Positions 32,023 to 40,989 are shown, counted from the first letter of the stretch. The stretch: 43,120 bases of DNA from Sulfurovum sp. (GCA_030826885.1 JAUUDF010000042.1:1-43120), one strand, 5' to 3'. Notes: a model not told the origin generated them from the letters alone. Program-made: numbers and translations.

Positions 32023-33384
32023 GTGGCGGATGGCAGAGAGGTAAATGCATTTGGAAAATTGAAGCTCGGTGATGCATTGCTTGAGGTACTCGAACAAGAG
32101 GGATATTCCCAACCCACGCCGATACAGAGCCGACTGGTTCCTGTGCTTCTTGCATCTGCCAATGCTGTTGCTTCGGCACAAACAGGCAGCGGTAAGACAC
32201 TGGCTTTTTTACTGCCTACACTACATCTTATGAACCCGGATGGCAAGCCGGTAACACACCATTACCCGAGACTTTTCATCCTCTCTCCCACCAAAGAGCT
32301 GGCGCAACAGATCTATGAGGTAAGCCGTCCATTTGTGCAGGCATTGGGCTTTCGTGCCGTGCTGCTGCAAGGCGGCGGCAAACGTGCTGAAGAGACAAAG
32401 CGGCTTGAGAAGGGTGCCGATGTGATCATTGCCACACCGCAGAGGGCGCTTGAACACATTGAGGCGCGACATCTCGACATCAAATCGGTCAAACATTTTG
32501 TGGTCGATGAAGCAGATATGATGTTCGATATGGGATTTGTCAGTTATCTTGAGAAGCTTTTTGGCGTGTTGGGTGAGCGCTCACAGAAGGTGATCGTTTC
32601 GGCGACCATTACACCGCGTGTCGTCAAACTTGCCAAAACCTACATAAAGCCGCTTCGGCGTATTGAACTTGACCCTCCCGGAAAGATCGCCGACACCATT
32701 ACCCAATACCTTTACCCGGTAGTGCGCAGTAAAAAGGAGGGATTGCTTGCCTACCTGATTTCCGCCAATCACCTCAAACGTGTACTGGTCTTTGTCAGAA
32801 AGAAAGAGCTTGCAGACGGTGTAGCCGACGGACTGCGTGAGTGGGGGTACAAAGTAGGTGTTTTGCATGGCGAACGGATGCATCTTGAACGCAAAAAGAC
32901 ACTGCTTGCATTTAGGGAAGGGCGCATCCAGATACTTGTGGCTACCGATATTGCCGCGCGCGGACTAGATATTGCTGAACTTGAGGCGGTCATCAACTAC
33001 GATATTCCGCACGTCAAACATGATTTTATTCACCGTGTCGGACGCACAGGACGTGCTGGAAAAGAAGGTGCAGCCATGACACTGGTAAGTCCCGACGAGA
33101 TAGAGCAGCTGGCAGACCTGCAAAAGGTCCTTGGAAACAAGATAAAAGAGATCATACTGCCAGAGTATGCACCCAAAGAGGTAAAGTCAAGAGGCTGGCT
33201 CATTCAGGCGCCGCAGCGCAGACGCAGAAAAGCTTCAGTGGCTGCCGCAGGCAAAGAGAAACATTCCGGTCCACTGAACAAAAAAGGCAAAAAGAGAAAA
33301 ACCACCAAGCGCGACGGGTTTAAACTCCACGATGCCTCCAAAAGGAGTGCATCAAAGCCCAGACGCAGCAGAGGCAGAAAGTAG
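32023..33384 (+). CDS. DEAD-box ATP-dependent RNA helicase (second copy)
   Basis: The protein is 453 residues from a GTG at 32023 with AAAAGGA upstream. Motifs: SQPTPIQSR (Q), AQTGSGKT (I), PTKELA (Ia), TPQR (Ib, where TPGR is usual), DEAD (II), SATIT (III), ATDIAARGLD (V) and HRVGRTGRAG (VI). The last 60 residues are very basic (RRRRKASVAA and SKPRRSRGRK), resembling RhlE-type tails that bind RNA. It differs clearly in sequence from the first helicase at 21062. Confidence 0.92.
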   Translation: MADGREVNAFGKLKLGDALLEVLEQEGYSQPTPIQSRLVPVLLASANAVASAQTGSGKTLAFLLPTLHLMNPDGKPVTHHYPRLFILSPTKELAQQIYEVSRPFVQALGFRAVLLQGGGKRAEETKRLEKGADVIIATPQRALEHIEARHLDIKSVKHFVVDEADMMFDMGFVSYLEKLFGVLGERSQKVIVSATITPRVVKLAKTYIKPLRRIELDPPGKIADTITQYLYPVVRSKKEGLLAYLISANHLKRVLVFVRKKELADGVADGLREWGYKVGVLHGERMHLERKKTLLAFREGRIQILVATDIAARGLDIAELEAVINYDIPHVKHDFIHRVGRTGRAGKEGAAMTLVSPDEIEQLADLQKVLGNKIKEIILPEYAPKEVKSRGWLIQAPQRRRRKASVAAAGKEKHSGPLNKKGKKRKTTKRDGFKLHDASKRSASKPRRSRGRK

Positions 33385-33386
33385 CG

Positions 33387-34970
33387 TTACTTTCCAAGCA
33401 TGTCGAGTTTGGGGTTGTAGACGGTTGTGTTGACATCGAAGAGCCCCAACAGGGTATGGAAGAGGTAATCCTGTGAAAAATGCTCATGTCTGTGTTTTTC
33501 AAGTGATGTGACTTTTGCGCTCTTCCGCAGTGATTTACCAAACCAGAAAAGCGCACCGATATGTCTTTGTGCATCCGGTGCCATAAAGTAAGGCAGGCCG
33601 TGCAGGTAGATGCCGTTTTCTCCAAGACTCTCTCCGTGGTCGGACATGTAGAGCATCGCGGTCTGGTAGGTACCGTCATAGTGTTTGAGCAGGTCGATGG
33701 TCTTGGAAAGGAAATGGTCCGTATAGCGCAGGGCATTGTCGTAGGCATTGACAATTTCGTCGCGACTGCACTCTTGAAGCTGGCTGCTTTTGCATACCGG
33801 TGTAAATTTTTTGAAATCGTGAGTATAGCGTTTGTAGTAGGCAGGCCCGTGATTGCCCATCTGATGCAGAACGATGAGTATGTCTTTTTTGGGATGGTTT
33901 TGTATGAACTGCTCAAGACCTACAAGCATACCGATATCGCGGCACTCCCCTTCAGTACAGATTGTGTTGTGCTTGGGTGTACGATAGTCGGTCTCCCCGA
34001 TACGTGCTGCCACGCCTTTTGAGTCGGAATTGTTGTCTCTCCATAAAATGGCTACATTGCCTGTATGTTTGAGTACATCGAGTACATTCTCGGTACTGCG
34101 TCCCTTTTGGTAGCTGTACTCTTTGCGTGTATAGACAGAGAACATGCACGGAACGGACTGTGCGGTTGCTGTACCGCAGGAGTACATGTGGTCGAAATTG
34201 ATGATATCTCTTTGTGACAGCTCCGGGTTGGTCTCTCTGTGATACCCGTTGAGAGAAAAATGGTCTGAGCGTGCAGCTTCTCCCACGACCATAACGACCA
34301 GTTTCGGTGGGGTGTGAGGCGGTATTTTAGCATCGGTACCTATCTGTTTGAGCTTTACAGGTACATTTAGATAGGTCAGGTGGATATACTTGCCGCTGCT
34401 GTAGATCCAATAGAGAGGGTTGACTGTAAAACGCAGCGGCTTGTGCTCTCTGAAAAAACTGGTGTAGTACTTGCTGTAGAAAAAGAGTGACGCACCGATG
34501 ATGAGGAGCATGGCAAGAACGGTTTTGATCTTTGCCCACGCTTCGGTTTTAACGCTGCGGTAGGTTATCGGTGCCTTATAGACAAGATAGGCAGGCAGCA
34601 GACCGAGAAAGACAAAGTAAAACAACAGCGCAGGGGTCAGCAGATCGGAAGATTCTGCGATATTCGTCTGGATGACGTTGCGTATCATCTCGTCATCAAT
34701 GATGACATGGTAGCTTTGCATAAAATAGTTCGTCAATGAAGAGACAATCAGCAAAACAATGAGTATAGGTTTCGTAGTAAACCGCGACGAGAGGAGTGTG
34801 AGCAGCAGTGCAGTCAGTGCAAAAACAACCATGCCCAAAGAGAGGACGAAGCCAATGTTCTGCTCAAAAGGATAGACCTTCACCACATTGGTAAAAAAGG
34901 TAATGTTGTCAGCCACAACAAAAAAGAGGCTTACGATGAGAATAAGCTGTATCTGTGTTATCTTTTTGAT
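33387..34970 (-). CDS. eptA: Phosphoethanolamine transferase (EptA/sulfatase family)
   Basis: The enzyme transfers phosphoethanolamine to lipid A or related sugars at the periplasmic side, which changes surface charge and can lower polymyxin sensitivity. The protein is 527 residues if it begins at the ATC codon 34968-34970 (KKITQIQLILIVSLFFVV follows, completing helix 1). AAGGA sits 6 bp before that ATC. The next in-frame start is a GTG at 34914-34916, with no ribosome site, and would cut the first helix. Five N-terminal helices are followed by the catalytic domain: GEAARSDHFS, the nucleophile Thr in CGTATAQSVPCMFS, and YMSDHGESLGENGIYLHG. The lipid target cannot be read from the sequence. 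Confidence 0.85.
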   Translation of the reverse strand: MKKITQIQLILIVSLFFVVADNITFFTNVVKVYPFEQNIGFVLSLGMVVFALTALLLTLLSSRFTTKPILIVLLIVSSLTNYFMQSYHVIIDDEMIRNVIQTNIAESSDLLTPALLFYFVFLGLLPAYLVYKAPITYRSVKTEAWAKIKTVLAMLLIIGASLFFYSKYYTSFFREHKPLRFTVNPLYWIYSSGKYIHLTYLNVPVKLKQIGTDAKIPPHTPPKLVVMVVGEAARSDHFSLNGYHRETNPELSQRDIINFDHMYSCGTATAQSVPCMFSVYTRKEYSYQKGRSTENVLDVLKHTGNVAILWRDNNSDSKGVAARIGETDYRTPKHNTICTEGECRDIGMLVGLEQFIQNHPKKDILIVLHQMGNHGPAYYKRYTHDFKKFTPVCKSSQLQECSRDEIVNAYDNALRYTDHFLSKTIDLLKHYDGTYQTAMLYMSDHGESLGENGIYLHGLPYFMAPDAQRHIGALFWFGKSLRKSAKVTSLEKHRHEHFSQDYLFHTLLGLFDVNTTVYNPKLDMLGK

Positions 34971-35016
34971 GAGTTATCCTTGAAGCGTTTTTCGTATTGT
35001 ATCGACTGTAGTTAAA

Positions 35017-36111
35017 TCATTTTTCTTCTTTAAGTGAAAAATGGCCTATTTCTTCAAGAAATGTTGTGGCATAGGATCCTTTTGGCAGTATAAACGATAT
35101 TTCCATTTTTTTCTCTGCTTCGCTGTAAGAGGTGTCGACATCTTCAGGCCATATCCAGGCAAAGCGGCGGTCGCCTCTAAGTGAAGTCAGCTCGTCATCA
35201 TCAAATGGCGCTTCCAGATGGGCCGCATCATTTCGCGCTCTAAGTGCGTTGGCACCGCAGAGCAGTCCGGTAGGGGAGATACGCCGTTTTGAAAACAGTT
35301 CGGCACTCTGGTGCATATCGTGTACAAAAGTCGGTTTCCCGTGAGGGTAGGGCATCATTACATCCCCCTGAAAGAGTTTGAAAAACTGAGGCTGTTTCGC
35401 CAGTATCCTGACAAGCTCTTTGGGGTAGGAGAGTTTTGTTGCAGCATCGTCAATGCCAAGATGGGCAATGGTTTTGGATATCTTGATTCGCGAAGAGAGC
35501 CAGCGGTTGAAGAGGTGACTCTGGTATGCGGCGACGAGCAGCTTCTCTCTGCTGCCTTTGAGCCGTTTGCCGGAATGGGCGATCTCTCTACCCTGTTGGT
35601 AGCTTCTGCCGTCCTCACCGAAACGCTGATAGCCGTAGTAGTTGGGGATGCCTCCCTCCTGCATCATGAGTGCTTTTTGCGTAAAACGTTCGGCATCTTT
35701 GGCATGCATCTCATGCAGGAGAATCCTAAACCGGTTTGCTTTCAGGTGACCTATCTTGATGGGTGCCTTGTTGAGTGTACGTTCGACTATCTCTACCCGT
35801 TCGGTTGTAAGATGTTTATTGAGCAGTTTTTCTGCCTGTTTTGGAATGGAGATGTACTGAATGGTTGTAGCGCTTTTGTCTTTGAGACCTGCGTAGCCGA
35901 TATCACGCTCATTCAGTTGCGTTGCCTTGGCAAGTACACTGAGAAGTTTGTGGGTACTCATATCGGTCTTTTGGATCTTGAGAATAAGAAAATTCCCCTT
36001 TCCGGTAAAGCTGTAGAGAGGGATCTCCTCTACAAAAAAGCGTTCAACGGTCTGTTTGAAGTCAAAGGGGATGGGGTCATGGCTGTAGGCATAGTGTTTG
36101 GGTATATTCAT
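35017..36111 (-). CDS. truD: tRNA pseudouridine(13) synthase
   Basis: TruD makes pseudouridine at position 13 of tRNA-Glu. The protein is 364 residues, slightly longer than E. coli TruD (about 349). The catalytic Asp lies in GYAGLKDKSAT (around residues 73-83). FFVEEIPLYSFTGKGNF near the N-terminus and IPNYYGYQRFGEDGRSYQQG are family signatures. No ribosome site precedes the ATG; instead TATACT ends 7 bp before it, so a leaderless transcript is likely. Confidence 0.93.
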   Translation of the reverse strand: MNIPKHYAYSHDPIPFDFKQTVERFFVEEIPLYSFTGKGNFLILKIQKTDMSTHKLLSVLAKATQLNERDIGYAGLKDKSATTIQYISIPKQAEKLLNKHLTTERVEIVERTLNKAPIKIGHLKANRFRILLHEMHAKDAERFTQKALMMQEGGIPNYYGYQRFGEDGRSYQQGREIAHSGKRLKGSREKLLVAAYQSHLFNRWLSSRIKISKTIAHLGIDDAATKLSYPKELVRILAKQPQFFKLFQGDVMMPYPHGKPTFVHDMHQSAELFSKRRISPTGLLCGANALRARNDAAHLEAPFDDDELTSLRGDRRFAWIWPEDVDTSYSEAEKKMEISFILPKGSYATTFLEEIGHFSLKEEK

Positions 36112-36118
36112 AGATGGA

Positions 36119-36124
36119 AGTATA
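36119..36124 (-). promoter_or_regulatory. TATACT -10 box of truD, probably leaderless
   Basis: TATACT on the minus strand ends 7 bp before the truD ATG, with no Shine-Dalgarno between. Confidence 0.5.
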
Positions 36125-36153
36125 GCGAAAATAGGTTGTTAACCGCATTTGCC

Positions 36154-36954
36154 TTAACCACATTTTCCCGGCGCACACTTCATGCCGCCGCACTTTTGCA
36201 TGGTTGCGCCGGAAGGTGTCGTGGTCTTTGCAGGCTTTTTGTGCATGGCATCGAGCATCTGCTGCATCTGCTGCGGATGCGCAATGAACTTGTACCCTTT
36301 GTAGAAGACGAACAGACCGTAGAAAATGACAAGCATAGCGGCCATTTTCATCATGGTGCTGCGCAGTGATCCCTGCTGCAGGAATTTGGTAACAGTGCCG
36401 AGAAAGAAGAGTGCCGGAATGGTTGCCAGTCCGAAAGTTGCCATGACAAGTGCTCCCCACAGCGGACTTGCCGTACTTGCGGCAATGATGGCAAAGGAGT
36501 AGACCAGACCGCAGGGAATGATACCGTTTAGCATGCCCAGCAGATAAAAACTAATGAGTGAACGGCTCTGGATCAGTATTTTGAACATACGCTGGAACCA
36601 TCCATGTCGTGAGACGGACCACTCTGCAGAGTTGAGAAACTTGAAGTTACCGAGCAGGGATGCCCCGGCAAGCACCATAAGGATACCCGTGAGTACAAAG
36701 AGTACCCCTTTGGTCGTCGGTGTAAAGGCTATAACTTTTCCCAGCAGTCCAAAGAGTGCTCCGAGTATGGTATAGGTGGTAACCCGTCCGAAATTGTAGG
36801 CAAGGTGTGAAAGGGTTTGTCTGCTCCATGGAGAGTCTTGGTCGATTTTGCTGGAACTGTAGGCAACGACGATTCCCCCGCACATGCCGATGCAGTGTCC
36901 GACACTTCCCAAAAATGCGGTTGTAAGAATGATAGCCAGATCGATATTGTTCAT
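36154..36954 (-). CDS. SafE/DsbD-type membrane protein with Cys-rich C-terminus
   Basis: The protein is 266 residues with about six membrane segments. GSVGHCIGMCGGIV (residues 16-29) and NFGRVTTYTILGALFG in the next helices are the signature of the 'sulfite exporter TauE/SafE' or UreH-type group, related to the DsbD transmembrane domain. GIIPCGLVYSF repeats the Cys-Pro style motif. Relatives in this phylum sit with copper export or cytochrome oxidase assembly. The tail (after PQQMQQMLDAMHKKP) is unusual: CGGMKCAPGKCG plus several Met, a likely Cu or Zn site. Substrate unknown. Confidence 0.8.
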   Translation of the reverse strand: MNNIDLAIILTTAFLGSVGHCIGMCGGIVVAYSSSKIDQDSPWSRQTLSHLAYNFGRVTTYTILGALFGLLGKVIAFTPTTKGVLFVLTGILMVLAGASLLGNFKFLNSAEWSVSRHGWFQRMFKILIQSRSLISFYLLGMLNGIIPCGLVYSFAIIAASTASPLWGALVMATFGLATIPALFFLGTVTKFLQQGSLRSTMMKMAAMLVIFYGLFVFYKGYKFIAHPQQMQQMLDAMHKKPAKTTTPSGATMQKCGGMKCAPGKCG

Positions 36955-37033
36955 TGCATACTCACTTTGTGAAAAATTATAAAACTATAGTATTATTTTG
37001 TTAAAATAGTGTTAATTCTCAAGAAGGCGGAGT

Positions 37034-37477
37034 ATGTTTAAAGGATTAAAGCGTTCGGTCATGAAAATGTTCAGGGAGTTTCTTGTGTACCATCACAGCT
37101 CCCTTGAGTTCCGTGCAAAACTGTTAACGCTGATGGTCTCAAGCGATGGTGAGATGGATGAATGTGAAAAGCACAAACTCAAAGAGATAGCACACCATAT
37201 TTATGCCGATGACAATGAACGGGCGGAACTGCTCATTGACATGGTCAAAGAGTTTCACACCAAGATCATTACGAACAACGGACTGGACTTTGAACACCTC
37301 ATCTGGCAGATTACCAAAGAGGTAAAAGAGGTCAAACGTTTCTGCCAGAAGATAGACATCAGTCTGCTTATGCAGCTGCATGAGTGTATCGACGAGGAGG
37401 ATGAAGAGGAGAGGCTCTTTCAAATGCGTATTATAGAATTTCTTCAAAATCTCAAAGAAGGGTGCAAGGAGGCGTAA
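37034..37477 (+). CDS. TerB-like protein
   Basis: The protein is 147 residues, all-helical and acidic. KLLTLMVSSDGEMDECEKHKLKEIAHHIY (key parts: MVSSDGEMDECE) matches the first repeat of TerB/DjlA-type metal-binding helical domains, where the acidic DGxxDxxE segment holds a divalent ion. The N-terminus is a basic amphipathic helix (FKGLKRSVMKMFREF). GGCGGAG precedes the ATG. The stop codon overlaps the acylphosphatase start (TAATG). Confidence 0.65.
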   Translation: MFKGLKRSVMKMFREFLVYHHSSLEFRAKLLTLMVSSDGEMDECEKHKLKEIAHHIYADDNERAELLIDMVKEFHTKIITNNGLDFEHLIWQITKEVKEVKRFCQKIDISLLMQLHECIDEEDEEERLFQMRIIEFLQNLKEGCKEA

Positions 37478-37758
37478 TGCAGTGGTATCGGTTTGTTTCG
37501 TCCGGAAAAGTACAGCATGTATTCTACCGCAAATTTGTCTCACAGGCAATGATGCGTGCGGGTTTCAACGGCTATGTGCGGAACCTGGACGATGGCACGG
37601 TCGAGACTGTCATCTTCATTACGGATGAGGAGACAGATATTCCCCGTGTGTTGAAGATTCTCGAAGAGGGGTCACCCATGAGCGAGGTAGAGAAGATCAC
37701 CTATGCGCCGGTGGAAGATGTGTCGGTCGACACAGACGGATTTGAGATACGTTATTAG
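37477..37758 (+). CDS. acyP: Acylphosphatase
   Basis: The enzyme hydrolyses carboxyl-phosphate bonds. The protein is 93 residues, the usual size. SGKVQHVFYRKF carries the catalytic Arg (family GxVQGVxFR; the second Gly is His here), and GYVRNLDDGTVE the catalytic Asn. The ATG at 37477 overlaps the TerB-like stop (TAATG), with GGAGGC before it; an in-frame start 5 codons earlier is unlikely. Confidence 0.9.
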   Translation: MQWYRFVSSGKVQHVFYRKFVSQAMMRAGFNGYVRNLDDGTVETVIFITDEETDIPRVLKILEEGSPMSEVEKITYAPVEDVSVDTDGFEIRY

Positions 37759-37784
37759 ATAACAGAGTTAGAAAGGATATAGCA

Positions 37785-37985
37785 ATGGCAGGTGGATGGG
37801 GATGCCAGTTTCTTGGCAAACATGGAGATGAAAAAGAGTGGTGTATGAAACTCAACCACCCCTGTGATCCGGGGTGTAAAGGGTGCATCATTTACGGTCA
37901 GGTAGCGTTCTCGACGCCAAATATCGACGAGGAGCAGGAGAAGAAAGAAAAGAGACGCAGTGACAATCCGCTTGGAGAGAGGTAG
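37785..37985 (+). CDS. Cys-rich small protein of unknown function
   Basis: The protein is 66 residues. Five Cys are grouped as GWGCQF, EWCMKL, HPCDPGCKGCIIYG, which suggests a metal or iron-sulfur site (CxxxCxxC). The C-terminus is charged. AAGGATATAGCA precedes the ATG. It lies 26 bp after acylphosphatase and is convergent, with overlap of none, with msrA at 37986. I do not recognise the family. Confidence 0.7.
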   Translation: MAGGWGCQFLGKHGDEKEWCMKLNHPCDPGCKGCIIYGQVAFSTPNIDEEQEKKEKRRSDNPLGER

Positions 37986-38516
37986 TTACTCTGCGACCTT
38001 CTCTTTAAACTTCTCCATCAGTTTTGCAATCTTGGGTGGAATAACGGCGTTGCAATAGCCCTGCATGGGGTTTTGGCGGTAATAGTCCTGATGATATGCT
38101 TCTGCCGTGTAGTAGTTTCTCAGCGGCTCAAGTGTGGTGACGATGGGGTCACTGTAGTCCTCCTCTGCACGGGAAATGGCACGTTTTGCAGCTTCTAGTT
38201 CTTCGTCATTCTGGTAACAGATGCAGGAGCGGTACTGTGTACCTACATCGGCACCCTGACGGTTGAGTGTAGTAGGGTTATGGGTAGCGAAAAAGACATC
38301 AAAGAGGGTGTCAAGATCGATGATCTCATCGTCATAGGTGATCTTGACCACTTCCGCATAACCGGTATCTCCTCCACAAACCATACGGTAGTCGGGGTTG
38401 GGTACATCACCGTTGGCATAGCCGCTCTCTACATCAAGTACACCTTTGAGTCTCTCAAATACCGCTTCAGTACACCAGAAACATCCGCCGCCTACAATAA
38501 GTTCTTTTATTGCCAT
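37986..38516 (-). CDS. msrA: Peptide methionine (S)-S-oxide reductase
   Basis: MsrA repairs oxidised methionine using thioredoxin. The protein is 176 residues from the ATG at 38516, which has AAGGA upstream. The catalytic motif GGCFWCTEAVF lies at residues 9-19, followed by ESGYANGD and GDTGYAEVV. RSCICYQND and GYCNAVIPPK contribute Cys near the C-terminus for recycling. The open frame continues far upstream across the trxC region; those residues are not MsrA. trxC lies divergently next door, its likely electron donor. Confidence 0.95.
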   Translation of the reverse strand: MAIKELIVGGGCFWCTEAVFERLKGVLDVESGYANGDVPNPDYRMVCGGDTGYAEVVKITYDDEIIDLDTLFDVFFATHNPTTLNRQGADVGTQYRSCICYQNDEELEAAKRAISRAEEDYSDPIVTTLEPLRNYYTAEAYHQDYYRQNPMQGYCNAVIPPKIAKLMEKFKEKVAE

Positions 38517-38634
38517 TATTTTTATCCTTCGTGTTTGAAAATGCAACCAAAGGTACATTTCGTTTTTTTCTGATGTGTTATAATACTTCCAGAAGATGAA
38601 ACAAGACTGAAATGTTTCAATAGCGGAGGTTAAA

Positions 38635-39063
38635 ATGAATGTAAATGTCATATGTCCACACTGTCTTAAGGTCAACCGTATTCCCAAGAAAGATTCGTAC
38701 GTCAAAGCGAACTGCGGTGCCTGCAAGCACTCTCTGCTCGATGCCAAACCCGTTGAGGTAGACAGTGCGAAGTTCGGCACCTTTGTCGCCAACTCCGACC
38801 TGCCGGTGGTGGTGGATTTCTGGGCACCGTGGTGCGGGCCGTGCCGTATGATGGCACCTGCGTTTGAGGAAGCTGCCCGTTCTTTGGCGCTCAAAGCACA
38901 GTTTCTCAAAGTCAATACGGAAGAGAATCCGCAGCTTGGCGGACAGTACGGTATCCGCAGTATTCCTACCATGGTACTCTTTAAGGGCGGTAAAGAGGTC
39001 GACCGTGTCAGTGGAGCCTTGAGTGCCGATCAGATCAGACAGTGGGTATCACGCTATATCTAA
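38635..39063 (+). CDS. trxC: Thioredoxin 2-type (zinc-finger thioredoxin)
   Basis: The protein is 142 residues. The N-terminal zinc finger has ICPHC (about 7-11) and CGACK (about 28-32), as in TrxC. The thioredoxin domain follows with the active site WAPWCGPCRMM and RSIPTMVLFKGG (cis-Pro). It supplies reducing power, for example to MsrA, encoded divergently 118 bp away. TAGCGGAGG precedes the ATG and a terminator follows at 39072-39112. Confidence 0.93.
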   Translation: MNVNVICPHCLKVNRIPKKDSYVKANCGACKHSLLDAKPVEVDSAKFGTFVANSDLPVVVDFWAPWCGPCRMMAPAFEEAARSLALKAQFLKVNTEENPQLGGQYGIRSIPTMVLFKGGKEVDRVSGALSADQIRQWVSRYI

Positions 39064-39071
39064 CTTTAACT

Positions 39072-39112
39072 ATGCATGATCTTTCGATCATGCATACACT
39101 CCTCTTTTTCTT
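39072..39112 (+). terminator. Rho-independent terminator after trxC
   Basis: ATGCATGATC-TTTC-GATCATGCAT is a perfect 10-bp stem followed by a pyrimidine-rich tail with T5. The stem itself is palindromic. Confidence 0.75.
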
Positions 39113-39164
39113 TCCCTCAACTATGCTACAATACTTTCACTATGCGTGACAGGAATAGAATGTA

Positions 39165-39836
39165 ATGAGAAAAATACTTTTGCTTGAAGATGACACCAAC
39201 CTCAATGAGACCGTTACCGAATTTCTTGAAGAGAACGGGTATGAGGTTGTAGCTGTCTATGACGGATATGAAGCACAGGAGAAGCTCTATGAGACAAAGT
39301 TCGACCTGCTGCTTCTTGACATTAACGTACCGGGTCTGGATGGTCTGGAGCTGCTTAGACAGAGCCGTCAGGAGGGGATCGTGGCACCGGCGATCTTCAT
39401 TACTTCCATGGACAGTGTAGATGACCTTGAGCGGGGGTTTGAAAGCGGTTGCGATGACTACATACGAAAACCGTTCGCTCTCAAAGAGCTGCTCATTCGT
39501 GTAGAGACACTGCTTAAACGCAGTTTTTTTCATGAAGAAAAAGAGATGATAGCCATTACCGAGAATATAGATTACGATATTAAAACCGGTGAACTTGTGA
39601 TTGACGGAAAGAGTGTTACACTGGGGAACAAAGAGTCGAGACTGATGAAACTTTTCATGAAGCACAAAGGAGAAGTGATATCGCACGAGCGCATCTACAG
39701 ACATCTGTGGGACTACGAGGAGGAGCCGAGTGATTCGGCATTGAGAACCTACATCAAGAACCTGCGCAAAATCATAGGGAAGGAAAGCATTGTCAGCATC
39801 AAGAAACAGGGCTACAAATTCGTTGCTCAAAAGTGA
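39165..39836 (+). CDS. OmpR-family response regulator
   Basis: The protein is 223 residues. The receiver domain (1-118) has the acidic pair LLLEDDTN, phosphorylated Asp in LLLLDINVPG and Lys in YIRKPFAL. The C-terminal winged helix (about 125-223) includes LGNKESRLMKLF, RHLWDYEEEPSDSALRTYIKNLRK and KQGYKFVA. AGGAATAGAATGTA precedes the ATG. The sensor kinase overlaps its 3' end by 47 bp (or 14 bp if a later TTG is used). Confidence 0.94.
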   Translation: MRKILLLEDDTNLNETVTEFLEENGYEVVAVYDGYEAQEKLYETKFDLLLLDINVPGLDGLELLRQSRQEGIVAPAIFITSMDSVDDLERGFESGCDDYIRKPFALKELLIRVETLLKRSFFHEEKEMIAITENIDYDIKTGELVIDGKSVTLGNKESRLMKLFMKHKGEVISHERIYRHLWDYEEEPSDSALRTYIKNLRKIIGKESIVSIKKQGYKFVAQK

Positions 39837-40989
39837 GAAGCAGTCTCTTTACCGCTTTCTTGCGCTTTACATTGCGATGGTGGTCTTCGGTATTGCGGTA
39901 CTTTCCGTGTACTATTATGAGAGTCAGAAGCAGCTGATGTTCTCCAACCAGCGTGCAGAAATGAGTCAATATGCCTACATACAGGCAAAACGACTCAAAG
40001 TGCTGCACCATTTTTTCCCTGAACGTACAACCTATCCGCGTGATCCGCGTTTTACCTCGGCCATTTACGACATAGAAAAACAGCGTATTTTTTCGCTCAA
40101 TAAAGTCAACGATACGCATTTTAATGAAGAGATCTATCTGATTGACGGCTATATCCACTTTGTCAAAAGTCTCGATACTTTTTATCTTGGTACACGCTAT
40201 CTGGTCATAGAACTCAAAGATGACGGAAAATGGCTGGCACAGATTTGGGAACGTATCGCTATTTATGGCAGTGCGGCTTTTGTTTTTTTTATGCTCTTTG
40301 GACTCTATCTGGCCAAGCTTTTTCTCAAACCCATGCGTGATTCGATCATGCTGCTTGACCGTTTTATCAAAGATACGACCCATGAACTCAACACACCGCT
40401 TTCAGCCATTCTTGCCAATATAGAGATGATGGACAAAGATGTGATGGTTGAGAAGAACAGAAAAAAGCTTGAGCGTATTACGATTGCAGCAAAGACAGTA
40501 TCCGTCCTTTACAAAGACCTTACCTACCTTGTACTCGAACAGGAGAAGAAAAATGAGGATGAAAGACTCAGGCTTAAGAATATTATTGAAGACAGGGTGG
40601 AATATTTTGATGTGCTTGCCAGATCGAAACAGATCTCTTTTGTGTTGAAACTTGAGGATGTCACGCTTGTGATGGACAGACGAAAATGTATTCGCGTACT
40701 TGACAACCTGATCTCAAATGCCATCAAATACAACCGCCGAAACGGTACCATAGAGATCACTCTCAAAGAGGGCTCTTTGTGTGTCAAAGATACGGGCAGA
40801 GGTATCGCACCCGATAAGTTACCGTTCATGTTCGACCGCTATATACGTTTCGACAAGAGTCAAGGCGGGTTCGGTGTGGGGCTGAGCATTGTCCGAAAAA
40901 TCGTTGATGAATACGGCTTTAAAATAGATGTGAAATCCATAGAGGGCGAGGGTACGAGTATGATTATTGAATGGAAGGATAGTTTGTGA
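39790..40989 (+). CDS. Sensor histidine kinase
   Basis: The protein is 399 residues from a TTG at 39790 with AAGGAAAGCA upstream; a TTG at 39823 is the alternative. Two membrane helices (about 23-44 and 155-180) frame a periplasmic domain of about 110 residues with no recognised fold. The kinase part has the H box TTHELNTPLSAIL, N box LDNLISNAIKYN, G1 VKDTGRGIA and G2 GFGVGLSIV. No HAMP domain is evident. It partners the response regulator upstream. Its TGA stop overlaps the GTG of a cytochrome gene (GTGA), so the three are one coupled operon. Confidence 0.92.
   Translation: MSASRNRATNSLLKSEKQSLYRFLALYIAMVVFGIAVLSVYYYESQKQLMFSNQRAEMSQYAYIQAKRLKVLHHFFPERTTYPRDPRFTSAIYDIEKQRIFSLNKVNDTHFNEEIYLIDGYIHFVKSLDTFYLGTRYLVIELKDDGKWLAQIWERIAIYGSAAFVFFMLFGLYLAKLFLKPMRDSIMLLDRFIKDTTHELNTPLSAILANIEMMDKDVMVEKNRKKLERITIAAKTVSVLYKDLTYLVLEQEKKNEDERLRLKNIIEDRVEYFDVLARSKQISFVLKLEDVTLVMDRRKCIRVLDNLISNAIKYNRRNGTIEITLKEGSLCVKDTGRGIAPDKLPFMFDRYIRFDKSQGGFGVGLSIVRKIVDEYGFKIDVKSIEGEGTSMIIEWKDSL

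Noticed and set aside
37986-38972. A 328-residue frame reading through msrA.
   Set aside because: The first half lies antisense to trxC and the intergenic region; the MsrA start with ribosome site is at 38516.
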